From contig NZ_AP018771.1 of assembly GCF_019703545.1 (NCBI RefSeq), positions 1,364,001 to 1,428,000 on the forward strand: a stretch of DNA of 64,000 nucleotides, in the 5' to 3' direction. Under the pieces are notes generated by a model that worked only from the letters and a program-made list of their open reading frames with translations, searched no databases and was not told where the DNA came from. Origin of the DNA: Haemophilus influenzae (GTDB taxonomy: Bacteria > Pseudomonadota > Gammaproteobacteria > Enterobacterales > Pasteurellaceae). The position numbers were made by a program, and so were the translations under genes. Below are positions 47,854-57,747 of the stretch, piece by piece (within the stretch, counting starts at the first letter, position 1; each line of letters starts with the position of its first letter).

Positions 47854-49005
47854 TTACTCGCCAATCACACTTTGATAAGTAGATAACTCACGATCAGCGT
47901 ATTTAACGACATCGGCGATAACTAATTTCTGAACAGCTGAACCGATGATTTCCATTTGTTCATAATTTGGCTCACTATTTTTAATAGGTAAACTAATATT
48001 TAATTCATCGGCATCTTTGGCATAAAAGTTTTTAGCATAACTAAACTGACCTGCATTAGAAACTTTATGAATTGCTGATGTTAAAAAACAAACAGCCTCT
48101 TTGGTTAATTTATCACAGTGAACTACCGCAATATGATCATCTGCACCATATTGATAATTTCGATATTTTGCGGATCCGAACATATCGATAGTGATTGTAT
48201 TCGCTTTAAAAAGCTCTACATCATTTCCAATAAACGCAGAAATACCAGTATCATTTTCCCCTGCTGTAACAAAAGGTAAATCGCCAGAAATTCTATCCGC
48301 ACTTTTTAATCGTTTACCACGAGTTGCTTTGCCAAATAATTTTTCGATATTAAATGTTCCCCATTTAACGTTATCCAAATCATCTATCGCTCGTTGTTCT
48401 TCTTCGGTCAATGTATAGTTTGATAGCCCTGTTACTTTTAAATAGCCTTGCAGTTCCTGCAATCGTTCCGCTTGCAGTTCCTGCAATCGTTCCGCTTGCA
48501 GTTCAGTGATGAAATCTTCCATATAGGAAAATGCAGGTTTATTATTTAAAAGCGGGAGTGTAAATGGTTCATTTTTTATCCGCTCCCAACCTGCTTTATT
48601 AGACCAATCATATCTAAAACGGATACTTTTTTGTAATGCAGAAACTAAATATAAATATGCATTTTTAGAAGGAGTTTTATTTTTAAAACGAATTGCATAA
48701 GAATCCTGTAATACAGTAAATTCTTTTGGTTGGTAATACATAACACCTGTATTTGCACCATTTGCCGAAACACTAATCACATTCTTTAAAATAGTTGCAC
48801 CTTTTCTAGGAACAAAAAATGCGAGTCCTTGATTATCTACTCCGGCGGTTAAAGCAGGTAAACAATATTCTTCATCATATTTACCTTTTAAATCATTAGC
48901 CGAATATGGCAAAGCATTTATTTTTATCTTTTCAAAGTACTGCTGAATAGATGTTTCTTTATATTCTCCCCCACTTGCCAAAAATTCTTCTTCCAATTTC
49001 TGCAA
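47854..49005 (-). CDS. Specificity (S) subunit of a BcgI-like restriction-modification system
   Basis: The 383-residue protein has two target-recognition halves (about residues 20-165 and 205-370), each ending in hydrophobic and charged helices. They are joined by an unusual helical linker, ELQAERLQ-ELQAERLQ-ELQGYL, at residues 168-187. The second half contains FNIEKLFGKATRGKRLKSADRISGDLPFVTAG, typical of HsdS repeats. The start is a TTG at 49005, 11 bases after the RM subunit stop; no ATG is available early, so a nearby TTG is possible instead. It would direct the partner RM subunit to a bipartite DNA site. Confidence 0.85.
   Translation of the reverse strand: MQKLEEEFLASGGEYKETSIQQYFEKIKINALPYSANDLKGKYDEEYCLPALTAGVDNQGLAFFVPRKGATILKNVISVSANGANTGVMYYQPKEFTVLQDSYAIRFKNKTPSKNAYLYLVSALQKSIRFRYDWSNKAGWERIKNEPFTLPLLNNKPAFSYMEDFITELQAERLQELQAERLQELQGYLKVTGLSNYTLTEEEQRAIDDLDNVKWGTFNIEKLFGKATRGKRLKSADRISGDLPFVTAGENDTGISAFIGNDVELFKANTITIDMFGSAKYRNYQYGADDHIAVVHCDKLTKEAVCFLTSAIHKVSNAGQFSYAKNFYAKDADELNISLPIKNSEPNYEQMEIIGSAVQKLVIADVVKYADRELSTYQSVIGE
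48447..48504 (-). repeat. 24-base tandem repeat in the S-subunit linker
   Basis: Two exact 24-base copies (48447-48470 and 48471-48494) and 10 bases of a third encode the 8-residue linker unit. Because 24 is divisible by three, gain or loss changes linker length without breaking the frame. Confidence 0.95.
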
Positions 49006-49016
49006 GCGAGGGTTTA

Positions 49017-51077
49017 TTACTTTCCCTGTTCACTTTCCTTTTTTAATAATTGTGAAACTTCCCACGCTAAATAATCGGCAACGGTTTTCTTAAAATCAGC
49101 AAGAGTGGGTTTAGTATCAATTTTTTTGTGTTGAGTGAAGTTCCAATCGCAACCAGCATTATCGCCTGATACTGAGATTTTATCTTCAATATATTCATTT
49201 TCAGTAAAGTGATTTAATTCTCCTTTACCAAATTTCACTAAATTAACTAATTCCTGATAACGTTCTGTGGCATGATCAACATTACGTAAATTTGTACTGG
49301 CTTTCGCTTTTTTACGGCTTGAGCGTTTGTAACCATCATTTGTAAAATCAATAAATTTTACTAGTTGTTTTTCTTCATGTTTTTCGCCAACTTTAAACAC
49401 ATAAATTGCTGTTTGCACACTAGACTTACCAATAAATATATCAGCTGGCATTTTTATACTTGCAATCAAAGAATGTTTTTGCAGAATACGTTGATTAATT
49501 TCTTTTGCTTTACCTGTTCCAGCGGAATCTTGAATAATAACCGCTGCATAACCTTTGTTCATCATATTCAAGGCTTTTTCAACAAAGATCATACCATTAC
49601 CTTCTTTAGAATAAGGAGGGTTTAGAATAAAGGCATCTGCTGGAAATGCTTTATCTTCAAATCCTTTTCCTTCAAAGTCAGATAATGAGTTTTTATTTAA
49701 TACATTTGAGCTACCATCTCCCATTAAGATCATATTTAAAATGGCTAACATATATACGCTAGATAAGATCTCAACACCTAATAATTGATGGGCTTTGATA
49801 TGGGCTTCTTTTTGGCGTAATTCATCTGGAGATGTAATGCTGTTTTTAGCATCAATTAGCATCTCATTCATTGCTGCAACAAGTAAACCTGCCGACCCCG
49901 TTGCAAAATCCCACACATAAGAATCTTTATTTACACGAGCTAATTTAGCTAAAAGCGTTGCAACATAAGACGGTGTCAAAACAACATCATTTAATTTATC
50001 TTGACTAAATCCAAGCCAAGAATACATTTCATTAAATAATTTTCCTGTAAAATCGGTAGTTAAGCCAATTTTGTAATAAATACCCAAATCATCAACAATT
50101 TTTATAAATACTCGTTTTAACTGACTTTCTCCATCAACAACTTTGTTGATATTCTCTGTCAAAACAGTATTTGATAATGTTCGAATAATTAAGTTTTTCT
50201 TTTCCTGAGGTAAATTTTTAGCTGATAAAAAAGCATTTATTTTTCTGATTAGAATATCACCATCTCTTTCCCCTTCTTCTGTTTTAGATTTTAAATCTTC
50301 TTTTTCAAGCGGAGAAACCTTACCTTGAACACCTAAAGTTGCCATAATAGATGCTGCAACTAAATAAACCCTATCATTCTCTCCTAATCCAGATTCATTC
50401 TGATAAATATCATTATTTAGTTTTGTCAAACTAGCATCTATTTCATTTTCACGTTTAGCTTTTATTCTTTCTAATTCATTTTGAGATAAAGAAAGATTAT
50501 TTACTTGTGTAATAAAATCTTCAAAATGCTCTGGAGCTAAAAATGATAAATCTGAAAACTCCCCTATTTTTTGCCCAATACCTAAATTTGCTTTAGATAC
50601 ATAATATACGCCAATTTCATAGCACAGCTTATCTGTATGAGATTCTTTATAACCCGTCATACCAATCGCAATAATATCGGTATAGCTTGTATGATGTAAT
50701 AATGCATTGGCATAATGCACGGCGCCATTTACTGCATATCCATTGATATTTTTAAATATAGGTTCATTCTTAGCCGAACGATTTTCAACATTGCCATCCG
50801 TATCTAGTTTGGCTAATTTATCTTTATAACCTTTATATTCAATAAGGATAGGGTAATCTTTTTGAGTAATGTTTGAACGCAATAATAATTTTGCATCGGG
50901 GCGATTTCCGCCAACACCTCCATTTTTGCTGAAGTAAGCATCTAAAGCTTTATCAATTTCCGTATTTAATTGTTCTTGCTCTAATTTATAGTTGAGTTTA
51001 TACGAGGCTAACCAGCCGTTTGCTAAATTAGCAATGTTCGGTTCAACCGATTGAATTTTTGACGGAGACTTAGCCAT
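49017..51077 (-). CDS. Fused nuclease-methyltransferase subunit of a BcgI-like system
   Basis: The 686-residue protein is longer than a plain HsdM. Its N-terminal ~180 residues contain a PD-(D/E)xK nuclease pattern: NRPDAKLLL (D61) then YPILIEYKGYKDKL (E80, K82). Residues ~320-640 are an N6-adenine methyltransferase with motif I VWDFATGSAGLL (388-399) and motif IV LNPPYSKEG (485-493). A nuclease fused to a HsdM-like methylase with a separate S subunit is the BcgI (type IIB) arrangement. This explains why no hsdR gene is present. A GGAGG site precedes the ATG. The genes are flanked by a broken dsrE and by trpA, suggesting lateral acquisition. Confidence 0.85.
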   Translation of the reverse strand: MAKSPSKIQSVEPNIANLANGWLASYKLNYKLEQEQLNTEIDKALDAYFSKNGGVGGNRPDAKLLLRSNITQKDYPILIEYKGYKDKLAKLDTDGNVENRSAKNEPIFKNINGYAVNGAVHYANALLHHTSYTDIIAIGMTGYKESHTDKLCYEIGVYYVSKANLGIGQKIGEFSDLSFLAPEHFEDFITQVNNLSLSQNELERIKAKRENEIDASLTKLNNDIYQNESGLGENDRVYLVAASIMATLGVQGKVSPLEKEDLKSKTEEGERDGDILIRKINAFLSAKNLPQEKKNLIIRTLSNTVLTENINKVVDGESQLKRVFIKIVDDLGIYYKIGLTTDFTGKLFNEMYSWLGFSQDKLNDVVLTPSYVATLLAKLARVNKDSYVWDFATGSAGLLVAAMNEMLIDAKNSITSPDELRQKEAHIKAHQLLGVEILSSVYMLAILNMILMGDGSSNVLNKNSLSDFEGKGFEDKAFPADAFILNPPYSKEGNGMIFVEKALNMMNKGYAAVIIQDSAGTGKAKEINQRILQKHSLIASIKMPADIFIGKSSVQTAIYVFKVGEKHEEKQLVKFIDFTNDGYKRSSRKKAKASTNLRNVDHATERYQELVNLVKFGKGELNHFTENEYIEDKISVSGDNAGCDWNFTQHKKIDTKPTLADFKKTVADYLAWEVSQLLKKESEQGK

Positions 51078-51168
51078 TTAAGCCTCCGCATTTATTTAAT
51101 ATAGAAGTGAAAGCGGTGAGATTTTTTGAAAAATTTGCAATTTTTTGCTTGCAATTAACGTTAAGTTT

Positions 51169-51186
51169 GTGCAGTGCAGTGCAGTG
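51169..51186 (+). repeat. Pentanucleotide GTGCA repeat upstream of the RM genes
   Basis: GTGCA occurs three times in tandem followed by GTG, about 90 bases upstream of the RM start codon, in an otherwise AT-rich 235-base gap before trpA. It is short, so its significance is uncertain. Confidence 0.7.
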
Positions 51187-51312
51187 GCATTTTTTCGTCC
51201 TTAATTTATGAATGTCAATAAAATTTTGAAATTATAAAGCAAAAACGGCTAAATTTCCTTAATCTTGTGATTCAAACTAGAAAATTTAACCGCTTGTTTT
51301 TCTTTACTTAAT

Positions 51313-52122
51313 TTAGCCTTTGGTTGCTTGTTTCATTTCTCTCACAAAACCGCTAAGTTCTTCGAGCAATTTCGCTTGATTATCTAAATTCCGCTCAATA
51401 ATTTTTACCGTTGCCGAACCTGAAATTGCACCAGCCGCTCCCAAAGCTAAGGCTTCTTTAACTTGTGCAGGCTGTGCAATACCGAAGCCTTGTAAAATTG
51501 GTGGGGCATTATGCGCCTTAAGTTGTTCTACAAGGGTATCTAAATTTGCTGCGTGAGCTTGATTTTCAGCACTGGTTACGCCTGCGCGTGAGACTAAATA
51601 GGTATAGCCTTCGCTATTTTTCGCTACGCCTTGAATAGTTTTCTCGTCTGCATTGGGTGGGCAAATAAAGACGGGTTGAATACCGTATTTTTTGGCCGCT
51701 TGTACATAATCTTCTTTTGCCAGTAACGGAATATCTGCTACAAGCACAGCATCAACACCAACTTCTGCACAGCGTTGATAAAAAGCATCTAAACCTTTAG
51801 CAAAAATTAAATTGGCACAAAGTAATAAGCTAATCGGAATCTCGGGATATTTTGACCGCACTTTTTCCAATAGTTTAAAGCTATCTTCACTGCTATGACC
51901 TGCAGTTAAAGCACGATTATTCGCGGCTTGAATAACTGGGCCATCGAGTAGCGGATCGGAAAAAGGAAAACCGAGTTCTAAAGCATCTGCACCGTTATCC
52001 ACAAGTGTGCAAATGATCTCAAAAGAGCGGTCGAAAGTAGGATCGCAAAGGGTAACGAACGGCACGAAAGCCCCTTCATTTTTTGCGTTAAGTGTCGCAA
52101 ATTGCGTTTCAAAACGGCTCAT
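51313..52122 (-). CDS. trpA: Tryptophan synthase alpha chain
   Basis: The 269-residue TIM-barrel subunit cleaves indole-glycerol phosphate to indole. The catalytic Glu is in [17 protein letters not shown] and the catalytic Asp in [22 protein letters not shown] and [15 protein letters not shown] form the phosphate site. Its start overlaps the trpB stop by one base, giving tight coupling. Confidence 0.97.
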   Translation of the reverse strand: MSRFETQFATLNAKNEGAFVPFVTLCDPTFDRSFEIICTLVDNGADALELGFPFSDPLLDGPVIQAANNRALTAGHSSEDSFKLLEKVRSKYPEIPISLLLCANLIFAKGLDAFYQRCAEVGVDAVLVADIPLLAKEDYVQAAKKYGIQPVFICPPNADEKTIQGVAKNSEGYTYLVSRAGVTSAENQAHAANLDTLVEQLKAHNAPPILQGFGIAQPAQVKEALALGAAGAISGSATVKIIERNLDNQAKLLEELSGFVREMKQATKG

Positions 52123-53315
52123 TAGTTCGTTCCTCCATTTAAAATTTTATCAACGGTAAAAATATCTTTATCGCCTCGTCCTGAAAGATTAACCACTAAA
52201 AGTTGTTCTTTTTCAGGATTTTGTTTAATCAATTTCAAGGCATAAGCCAAGGCGTGTGAGCTTTCTAATGCAGGAATAATACCTTCGTGTTTTGCCAATT
52301 CTTGGAATGCGTTAAGGGCTTCTTCATCGGTAATCGATACATAATCAGCACGACCAATCTCATTTAAATAAGCATGTTGCGGCCCGACAGAGGGAAAATC
52401 TAACCCTGCAGAAATGGAATAGGATTCCTCAATTTGTCCATCTTTATCTTGCATAATTGGCGATTTCATTCCGAAGTAGATGCCTGTTGTGCCGTGCTTG
52501 AGCGGTGCACCGTGTTCGCCCGTTTCAATACCTTTACCCGCAGGCTCAACACCAATTAAACGCACATTTGATTCATCAATAAAATCAGCAAACATACCAA
52601 TTGCATTCGAGCCACCGCCAACAGCAGCAATGACTGCATCAGGTAAACGACCTTCCCGTTCGAGAATTTGACGTTTGGTTTCTTCGCCAATCATTTTTTG
52701 AAATTCTCTCACAATCGTCGGGAAGGGGTGAGGGCCTGCCGCCGTTCCAAGTAAATAATGGGTGGTTTCATAGTTTGCTGACCAATCACGCATCGCTTCA
52801 CAACAGGCATCTTTTAAAGAACAAGAGCCTTTTTCTACAGGAATTACTTCAGCCCCCATTAAACGCATACGGAACACGTTTGGTGATTGACGCTCAACAT
52901 CTTTTGCACCCATATAAACACGACACGGCATATCTAACATAGCACAAGCTAGGGCGGTCGCAACACCGTGCTGACCCGCACCTGTTTCGGCAATAATACG
53001 CGTTTTGCCCATACGTTTAGCCAATAAAATTTGCCCTAACACCTGGTTGGTTTTGTGTGCACCACCGTGTAATAAATCTTCACGTTTAAGATAAAGTTTA
53101 GTTTTTGTACCTTTGGTTAAGTTACGACAAAGAGTAAGTGCGGTCGGTCTGCCCGCATAATTTTTGAGTAAATCAGCAAATTCTGCTTGGAATGTAGGAT
53201 CATTTTGAGCTTCCACAAAGGCTTGTTCTAATTGCTTTAAAACAGGCACTAAAATTTCGGGTACATACATTCCGCCAAATTCGCCAAAATAAGGGTTAAG
53301 AAGTGTGTCTGACAT
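52122..53315 (-). CDS. trpB: Tryptophan synthase beta chain
   Basis: The 397-residue PLP enzyme condenses indole with serine. The PLP lysine lies in [15 protein letters not shown], the phosphate loop is [10 protein letters not shown], and [13 protein letters not shown] is the substrate loop with the catalytic Glu. The AGGAAAAAA ribosome site comes from the end of the ydfG remnant. No other trp genes are in the window, so the pathway is split, as known for H. influenzae. Confidence 0.97.
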   Translation of the reverse strand: MSDTLLNPYFGEFGGMYVPEILVPVLKQLEQAFVEAQNDPTFQAEFADLLKNYAGRPTALTLCRNLTKGTKTKLYLKREDLLHGGAHKTNQVLGQILLAKRMGKTRIIAETGAGQHGVATALACAMLDMPCRVYMGAKDVERQSPNVFRMRLMGAEVIPVEKGSCSLKDACCEAMRDWSANYETTHYLLGTAAGPHPFPTIVREFQKMIGEETKRQILEREGRLPDAVIAAVGGGSNAIGMFADFIDESNVRLIGVEPAGKGIETGEHGAPLKHGTTGIYFGMKSPIMQDKDGQIEESYSISAGLDFPSVGPQHAYLNEIGRADYVSITDEEALNAFQELAKHEGIIPALESSHALAYALKLIKQNPEKEQLLVVNLSGRGDKDIFTVDKILNGGTN

Positions 53316-53323
53316 ATTTTTTC

Positions 53324-53670
53324 CTATGATTTTATTTTTTCTTTTGAAACACTCATTCCTGCAAAAGATTGAGCGGTTGGCATTACTTCAATGCGATTAA
53401 TGTTCACGTATTCAGGTTGTTATTCACTAATAAATCGACCGCTTGCCAACCTTCAGGAAGGGTATTTAGAGCGTTAATTGTGACTTGTTCATCACGAATA
53501 TCAAAGGCAAGCGGTAGAAAATTATTGCCCAATTGTGAATGGATTTCTGCCAATCGATCTGCACGCCTACCCGTGCCAATCACTTTATAGCCTGTTTCGA
53601 TTAATTTTTTACAGATCGCCAAGCCAAAGCCTGCGGTTGCACCTGTAACTAATGCAGTAGTAGTTTTCAT
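53324..53670 (-). pseudogene. ydfG: ydfG-type short-chain dehydrogenase with its middle deleted
   Basis: The first 82 or so residues, MKTTTALVTGATAGFGLAIC...LLVNN, are a normal SDR N terminus with the NAD(P) motif TGATAGFG. The frame then reads NLNT and stops at 53404. Directly beyond, another frame reads [20 protein letters not shown] and [10 protein letters not shown], the normal YdfG C terminus, ending at 53324. Roughly 130-140 codons, including the catalytic Ser-Tyr-Lys, are missing and the ends are out of frame. A short AAC at the junction could be the deletion microhomology. Confidence 0.85.
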
Positions 53671-53786
53671 TTTTTCTCCTAAATCTTGAGCTTATTTGTA
53701 CTATTAAAGTAGTACAAATAAGTTTTGATTGCAAGCAATTTCATTTTAATTTTAAAAATGTCATTAAATGAATTAATTTAACAATA

Positions 53787-53802
53787 TCGCAAACGTTTGC
53801 TT
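53787..53802 (+). promoter_or_regulatory. PurR box upstream of purM
   Basis: TCGCAAACGTTTGCTT contains the perfect palindromic core GCAAACGTTTGC and matches the recalled E. coli PurR consensus ACGCAAACGTTTGCGT at all but the outer bases. It lies just before the -10 TATAAT at 53808-53813, so repressor binding would block the promoter. Confidence 0.85.
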
Positions 53803-53849
53803 GATGGTATAATCTGCTCAGTTTTTATTTCAATTGATCGAGGTTAATC

Positions 53850-54884
53850 GTGAGCAACACACAACTGAGCTATAAAGATGCTGGCGTTGATATTCACGCT
53901 GGAAATGAATTAGTCGAACGTATCAAAGCCGATGTAAAACGCACTAACCGCTCTGAAGTCATGGGTGGATTAGGTGGTTTCGGCGCATTATGTGCTTTAC
54001 CAACCAAATATAAAGAGCCAATTTTAGTTTCTGGTACAGATGGCGTTGGCACAAAATTACGCCTTGCGATTGACTTGAAAAAACACGATACCATTGGTCA
54101 GGATTTAGTGGCAATGTGTGTAAACGACTTAATCGTACAAGGGGCAGAACCGCTTTTCTTCTTAGATTACTATGCTACAGGGAAATTAGACGTTGATGTG
54201 GCAGCAAGTGTGATCAAAGGTATTGCAGACGGTTGCGAAATGTCTGGCTGTGCGTTAGTGGGTGGCGAAACCGCCGAAATGCCAGGAATGTATCACGAAG
54301 GCGACTATGATTTGGCGGGTTTCTGCGTAGGCGTGGTAGAAAAATCAGAGATTATTGACGGCACAGCAGTGAAAACAGGCGACACGCTTATCGCACTCGG
54401 CTCAAGCGGTGCACACTCAAACGGTTATTCGTTAATTCGTAAAGTGCTTGAAGTAAGTGGTGCAAATCCAACGGATTTATTAGAAGGTAAACCACTTAGC
54501 GAACACTTTTTAGCACCAACCAAAATCTATGTAAAATCGATTTTACAGTTGATCAAGCAGACCGAAGTTCACGCCATTGCTCACTTAACAGGTGGTGGTT
54601 TCTGGGAAAATATCCCGCGTGTATTGCCTAACAATACCAAAGCAGTGATTGATGAATCAAGCTGGCAATGGCCTGCGATCTTCAACTGGTTACAAGAAAA
54701 AGGCAACATCAGCCGTTATGAAATGTATCGCACCTTCAACTGTGGCGTAGGTATGGTAATTGCATTACCAGAAAAAGAGGTTGAAACCGCTCTTACATTA
54801 CTTGAACAAGCAGGCGAAAAAGCGTGGGTTATCGGCAAAATTGAACATCTTGGCGAAGGCGAAGCACAGGTTGAGATTCAATAA
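53850..54884 (+). CDS. purM: Phosphoribosylformylglycinamidine cyclo-ligase
   Basis: The 344-residue AIR synthetase catalyses the fifth step of purine synthesis. It starts at a GTG with GAGG upstream and reads [22 protein letters not shown], the expected N terminus. Conserved parts are [60 protein letters not shown] and [16 protein letters not shown]. It is followed by purN after 54 bases that hold a small CAGCCC/GGGCTG hairpin. Confidence 0.97.
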   Translation: MSNTQLSYKDAGVDIHAGNELVERIKADVKRTNRSEVMGGLGGFGALCALPTKYKEPILVSGTDGVGTKLRLAIDLKKHDTIGQDLVAMCVNDLIVQGAEPLFFLDYYATGKLDVDVAASVIKGIADGCEMSGCALVGGETAEMPGMYHEGDYDLAGFCVGVVEKSEIIDGTAVKTGDTLIALGSSGAHSNGYSLIRKVLEVSGANPTDLLEGKPLSEHFLAPTKIYVKSILQLIKQTEVHAIAHLTGGGFWENIPRVLPNNTKAVIDESSWQWPAIFNWLQEKGNISRYEMYRTFNCGVGMVIALPEKEVETALTLLEQAGEKAWVIGKIEHLGEGEAQVEIQ

Positions 54885-54938
54885 TAAAATCTTAAATTTA
54901 AATTCAGCCCTTTTGGGCTGATTTCTATAAGGAAGAAA

Positions 54939-55577
54939 ATGAAAAAAATTGCCGTCCTTATTTCTGGTCAAGGAACAAATTTACAAACTATTATTGATGC
55001 CTGCCATTTAGGCGATATTCCCGCCAAAATTGCTTGTGTGGTAAGTAACAAAGCTGATGCTTACGGCTTAGTTCGAGCCAAACAAGCACAGATTCCGCAA
55101 GCGGTCTTTCTTCGCAAAAATTTTTCCAATAACCTAGAAATGGACGACGCCATTGGCGATTATTTGCAAAGCCTAGCCGTAGATTTGATCGTCCTTGCTG
55201 GTTATATGAAAATTCTTACCCCAAAATTTACCCAACGTTTTGCAGGGAAAATTTTAAATATCCATCCTTCTCTTCTTCCTAAATACGCAGGCTTAAACAC
55301 CTACCAACGTGCGATTGAAGCAGGCGACAATGAACACGGCACAACCGTTCATTTTGTCAATGAAGAAGTAGATGGTGGTGCGATTGTCTTACAAGCAAAA
55401 GTGCCAATCTTCCCTGAAGATAGCATCAAAGAAGTGGAAGCTAGAACCCGTGAGCAAGAATACCAAATTTATCCGCTTGTGATTAAATGGTTTACCGAAG
55501 GGCGGTTAAGACTTAAAGATAATTTGGCATATTTAGATGGGAAAGCTCTGCCAAAATCTGGATATGCAAATGAATAA
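54939..55577 (+). CDS. purN: Phosphoribosylglycinamide formyltransferase (GART)
   Basis: The 212-residue enzyme transfers a formyl group from 10-formyl-THF to GAR. It shows VLISGQGTNLQTIIDA at the N terminus, LAGYMKILTPKF, the catalytic NIHPSLLPKYAGLNTYQRAIEAGDNEHGTTVHFV, and the substrate Asp in NEEVDGGAIVLQA. It forms the purMN operon, controlled by the upstream PurR box. Confidence 0.97.
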   Translation: MKKIAVLISGQGTNLQTIIDACHLGDIPAKIACVVSNKADAYGLVRAKQAQIPQAVFLRKNFSNNLEMDDAIGDYLQSLAVDLIVLAGYMKILTPKFTQRFAGKILNIHPSLLPKYAGLNTYQRAIEAGDNEHGTTVHFVNEEVDGGAIVLQAKVPIFPEDSIKEVEARTREQEYQIYPLVIKWFTEGRLRLKDNLAYLDGKALPKSGYANE

Positions 55578-55626
55578 CTTAGAATTTAGACAGACTATTT
55601 CTGTATTTTTTATTTAATTAGGATGT

Positions 55627-55656
55627 AAAAGTGCGGTGAAATTTTACCGCACTTTT
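55627..55656. terminator. Uptake-signal terminator between purN and the His-tailed gene
   Basis: AAAAGTGCGGT and ACCGCACTTTT pair across 8 bases, between converging genes. Confidence 0.8.
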
Positions 55657-55660
55657 AAAA

Positions 55661-56497
55661 TTAGTGATGATGGTGTTCTGGTTTTGGAGGTAGTTTAGCT
55701 AATCCTTTACCAACCGGTAAAATTAATGTGCTATAGCTTGCAGATTGCTGACAAATTTGTTGATCTGCAAATGGTGTTTTATGAATAACTTTAATTTTCC
55801 AAATACCATCAATTAATGGAATGATATTCACACGTCCTTGACTATCTGTTTTACCTGAAAAACCTTGTGGTTCACGATGACCTGTACTTGCTTCAAGATC
55901 TTTCACGATAATAGTATCAGCGGTTGCGATGACAGTTTCGCCTGCTAATGGCTGATCTTGGTAGAAAATTTGAACAGGGAACGGTTCGCCTGATTTCGCT
56001 TTGCTAGGATCACGCAAAGGAACAATTTCCAGTGGTAAACCAACTCTTGTCATTGCCATTTCTGCATTTAATGGCTTTTTCCCTACAGTAATAAGACTTT
56101 TACCAAACATTTGAGTTTGTTCACAATAAGTGGGATTTTCTAATCCTTTCAAATTATCCATTTTCCAACCTTCAGCATTTTGTGACCAAAAAGTTGGTTT
56201 ATAAGTGGCTGTTATCCAATAAGAACCATCAGACAATGCTTTCTCTGATTGATATTGATAGTTTTCGCCTTTTTGGATTAAGGTTTGTTTTTCTCCATTT
56301 TGATGAATAATTTCCATTGGTGCAAAAATTTTTAAGCGTGCTTCAGGAATTTTTTCTACATAAGGGTAATCCCCATAAGCTAATTCTGCTTTTAATACAG
56401 AACCAGATGCCAATTTTGCAGGTGCTTGAACCCAAACTTCATGAGCTTGCGCTGCACCAGCTAAAACCAATAAACTTGCAATTAATGTTTTTTTCAT
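55661..56497 (-). CDS. Periplasmic DUF4198-type protein with a His-rich tail
   Basis: The 278-residue product has a cleavable signal ([18 protein letters not shown], cut before HEVWVQAP). A DUF4198-like beta domain follows ([32 protein letters not shown]-type and [13 protein letters not shown] segments). The C terminus ends KPEHHHH. Family members are linked to uptake of nickel or cobalt, and the N-terminal His after cleavage plus the tail could bind metal. No transporter gene is adjacent, so the role is inferred. It is monocistronic. Confidence 0.75.
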   Translation of the reverse strand: MKKTLIASLLVLAGAAQAHEVWVQAPAKLASGSVLKAELAYGDYPYVEKIPEARLKIFAPMEIIHQNGEKQTLIQKGENYQYQSEKALSDGSYWITATYKPTFWSQNAEGWKMDNLKGLENPTYCEQTQMFGKSLITVGKKPLNAEMAMTRVGLPLEIVPLRDPSKAKSGEPFPVQIFYQDQPLAGETVIATADTIIVKDLEASTGHREPQGFSGKTDSQGRVNIIPLIDGIWKIKVIHKTPFADQQICQQSASYSTLILPVGKGLAKLPPKPEHHHH

Positions 56498-56696
56498 ATA
56501 TTTCCTTAATAAGAATGGGGGAGTTAAAAAATGAGTGCAAAATACTAAATGAAAATAGCTATCATTTAAATAGCTATTTAAATAAAATTTTAAGATTTGT
56601 GATCGAGATCACAAAATGAAAAATACCATAAGAAATAGTATAAAAATGCCCTAAATACAAAATATTTAGGGCGTCTTATAAATTGAGGAAAATGTT

Positions 56697-57626
56697 TTAA
56701 TCGTCTTTTTTCGATGGTTTAATGCCTAATAAATTACAACTTAATTTACTAATTACATGTTCTGCAGTATTGCCTAATAATGCGGCAGATAAACCTGTGC
56801 GTCCCACTGTGCCTAAAATCACTAATTCAGCTTCAATTTCTTTCGCCACTTCAGGAATAACTTCCTCTGGGAAACCTTCGCGTACGTGAGTATGATCTTC
56901 ATCAATCCCAAACTTCTGACGTAACGCTTTCATATTAATGAGATGCTGACCTCGAATACCGTTTTCATAACCTGAAGTATTAAATTCAGGCAAATCAATC
57001 GCCATATTAATTGGCGCGGAAGGGTAGGCTGCCACCAAATGGACATTACCACGATTTAGATTTTCCGCGAGTGAAATACCAGTTTCTACCAGCTCTTGAT
57101 TAAATTCATCTTGATATTCTTGTTCTCCAGATACATTAACAGCCACAAGAATACGGCGTTGATGTTTCCAATCGCCATCACGAACCATTAAGACAGGAAT
57201 AGGGCATTTACGAAGAAGTTGCCAATCAATGGGAGTAAAGATTAGAGACGTAAGTTTTTCTTCGTCTTTGGTATATTTTACGACTAGATCGTAATTATTA
57301 TTTTCTACTTCTTCGTTAATTGCATCAGCTTCATTGCTATTCCACACAATATGAGATTGTAATTCAATTTCTGGATTTGCATATTTATCTAAGTAATATT
57401 GAACAGCGTGACGGTGTTTTTCTATTACTTGTTGATGCATTTCTGAACGTTCTTCAGAAGAAAGTAAAGCTGACATTTCATAAGATAAATCATAGACTGA
57501 TAAAAGTGCGGTGATTTTTACCTTAGTTTCATTTTTTTGTTCTTCAACTAAACGCACTGCACGAGCTAGGGCGTACTGTTTTTCATTACTGGGATTAAGT
57601 ACAACGAGAATATTTTTAAATTTCAT
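56697..57626 (-). CDS. uspE: Universal stress protein E
   Basis: The 309-residue protein has two tandem Usp domains: MKFKNILVVLNPSNEKQYAL...PIPVLMVRDGDW and RRILVAVNVSGEQ...VILGTVGRTGLSAALLGNTAEHVISKL, the latter with the G-x-GRTG-type nucleotide loop. The start at 57626 has a GGAGG site and matches the family; 31 upstream codons are unsupported. It lies downstream of fnr on the same strand, a linkage shared with E. coli, with a terminator between them. Confidence 0.92.
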   Translation of the reverse strand: MKFKNILVVLNPSNEKQYALARAVRLVEEQKNETKVKITALLSVYDLSYEMSALLSSEERSEMHQQVIEKHRHAVQYYLDKYANPEIELQSHIVWNSNEADAINEEVENNNYDLVVKYTKDEEKLTSLIFTPIDWQLLRKCPIPVLMVRDGDWKHQRRILVAVNVSGEQEYQDEFNQELVETGISLAENLNRGNVHLVAAYPSAPINMAIDLPEFNTSGYENGIRGQHLINMKALRQKFGIDEDHTHVREGFPEEVIPEVAKEIEAELVILGTVGRTGLSAALLGNTAEHVISKLSCNLLGIKPSKKDD

Positions 57627-57722
57627 AATAGCCTCCAAAATTGAGGCATAGGATAAAAAAGAATAGCAAAAATGGCAAGGTACAAGATTAATTTGGATAA
57701 ATTTATTTTTATCAAGCACAAA

Positions 57723-57745
57723 AAGGCGTGATATTCACGCCTTAA
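57723..57745 (-). terminator. fnr terminator
   Basis: AAGGCGTGA / TCACGCCTT with a 3-nt loop lies directly after the fnr stop. On the minus strand it runs into TTTTTG. Confidence 0.8.
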
Positions 57746-57747
57746 AT

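Noticed and set aside
47854..51077. Type I restriction system missing its hsdR gene
   Set aside because: The methylase subunit already carries an N-terminal PD-ExK nuclease pattern, so the two genes look complete as a BcgI-like system.
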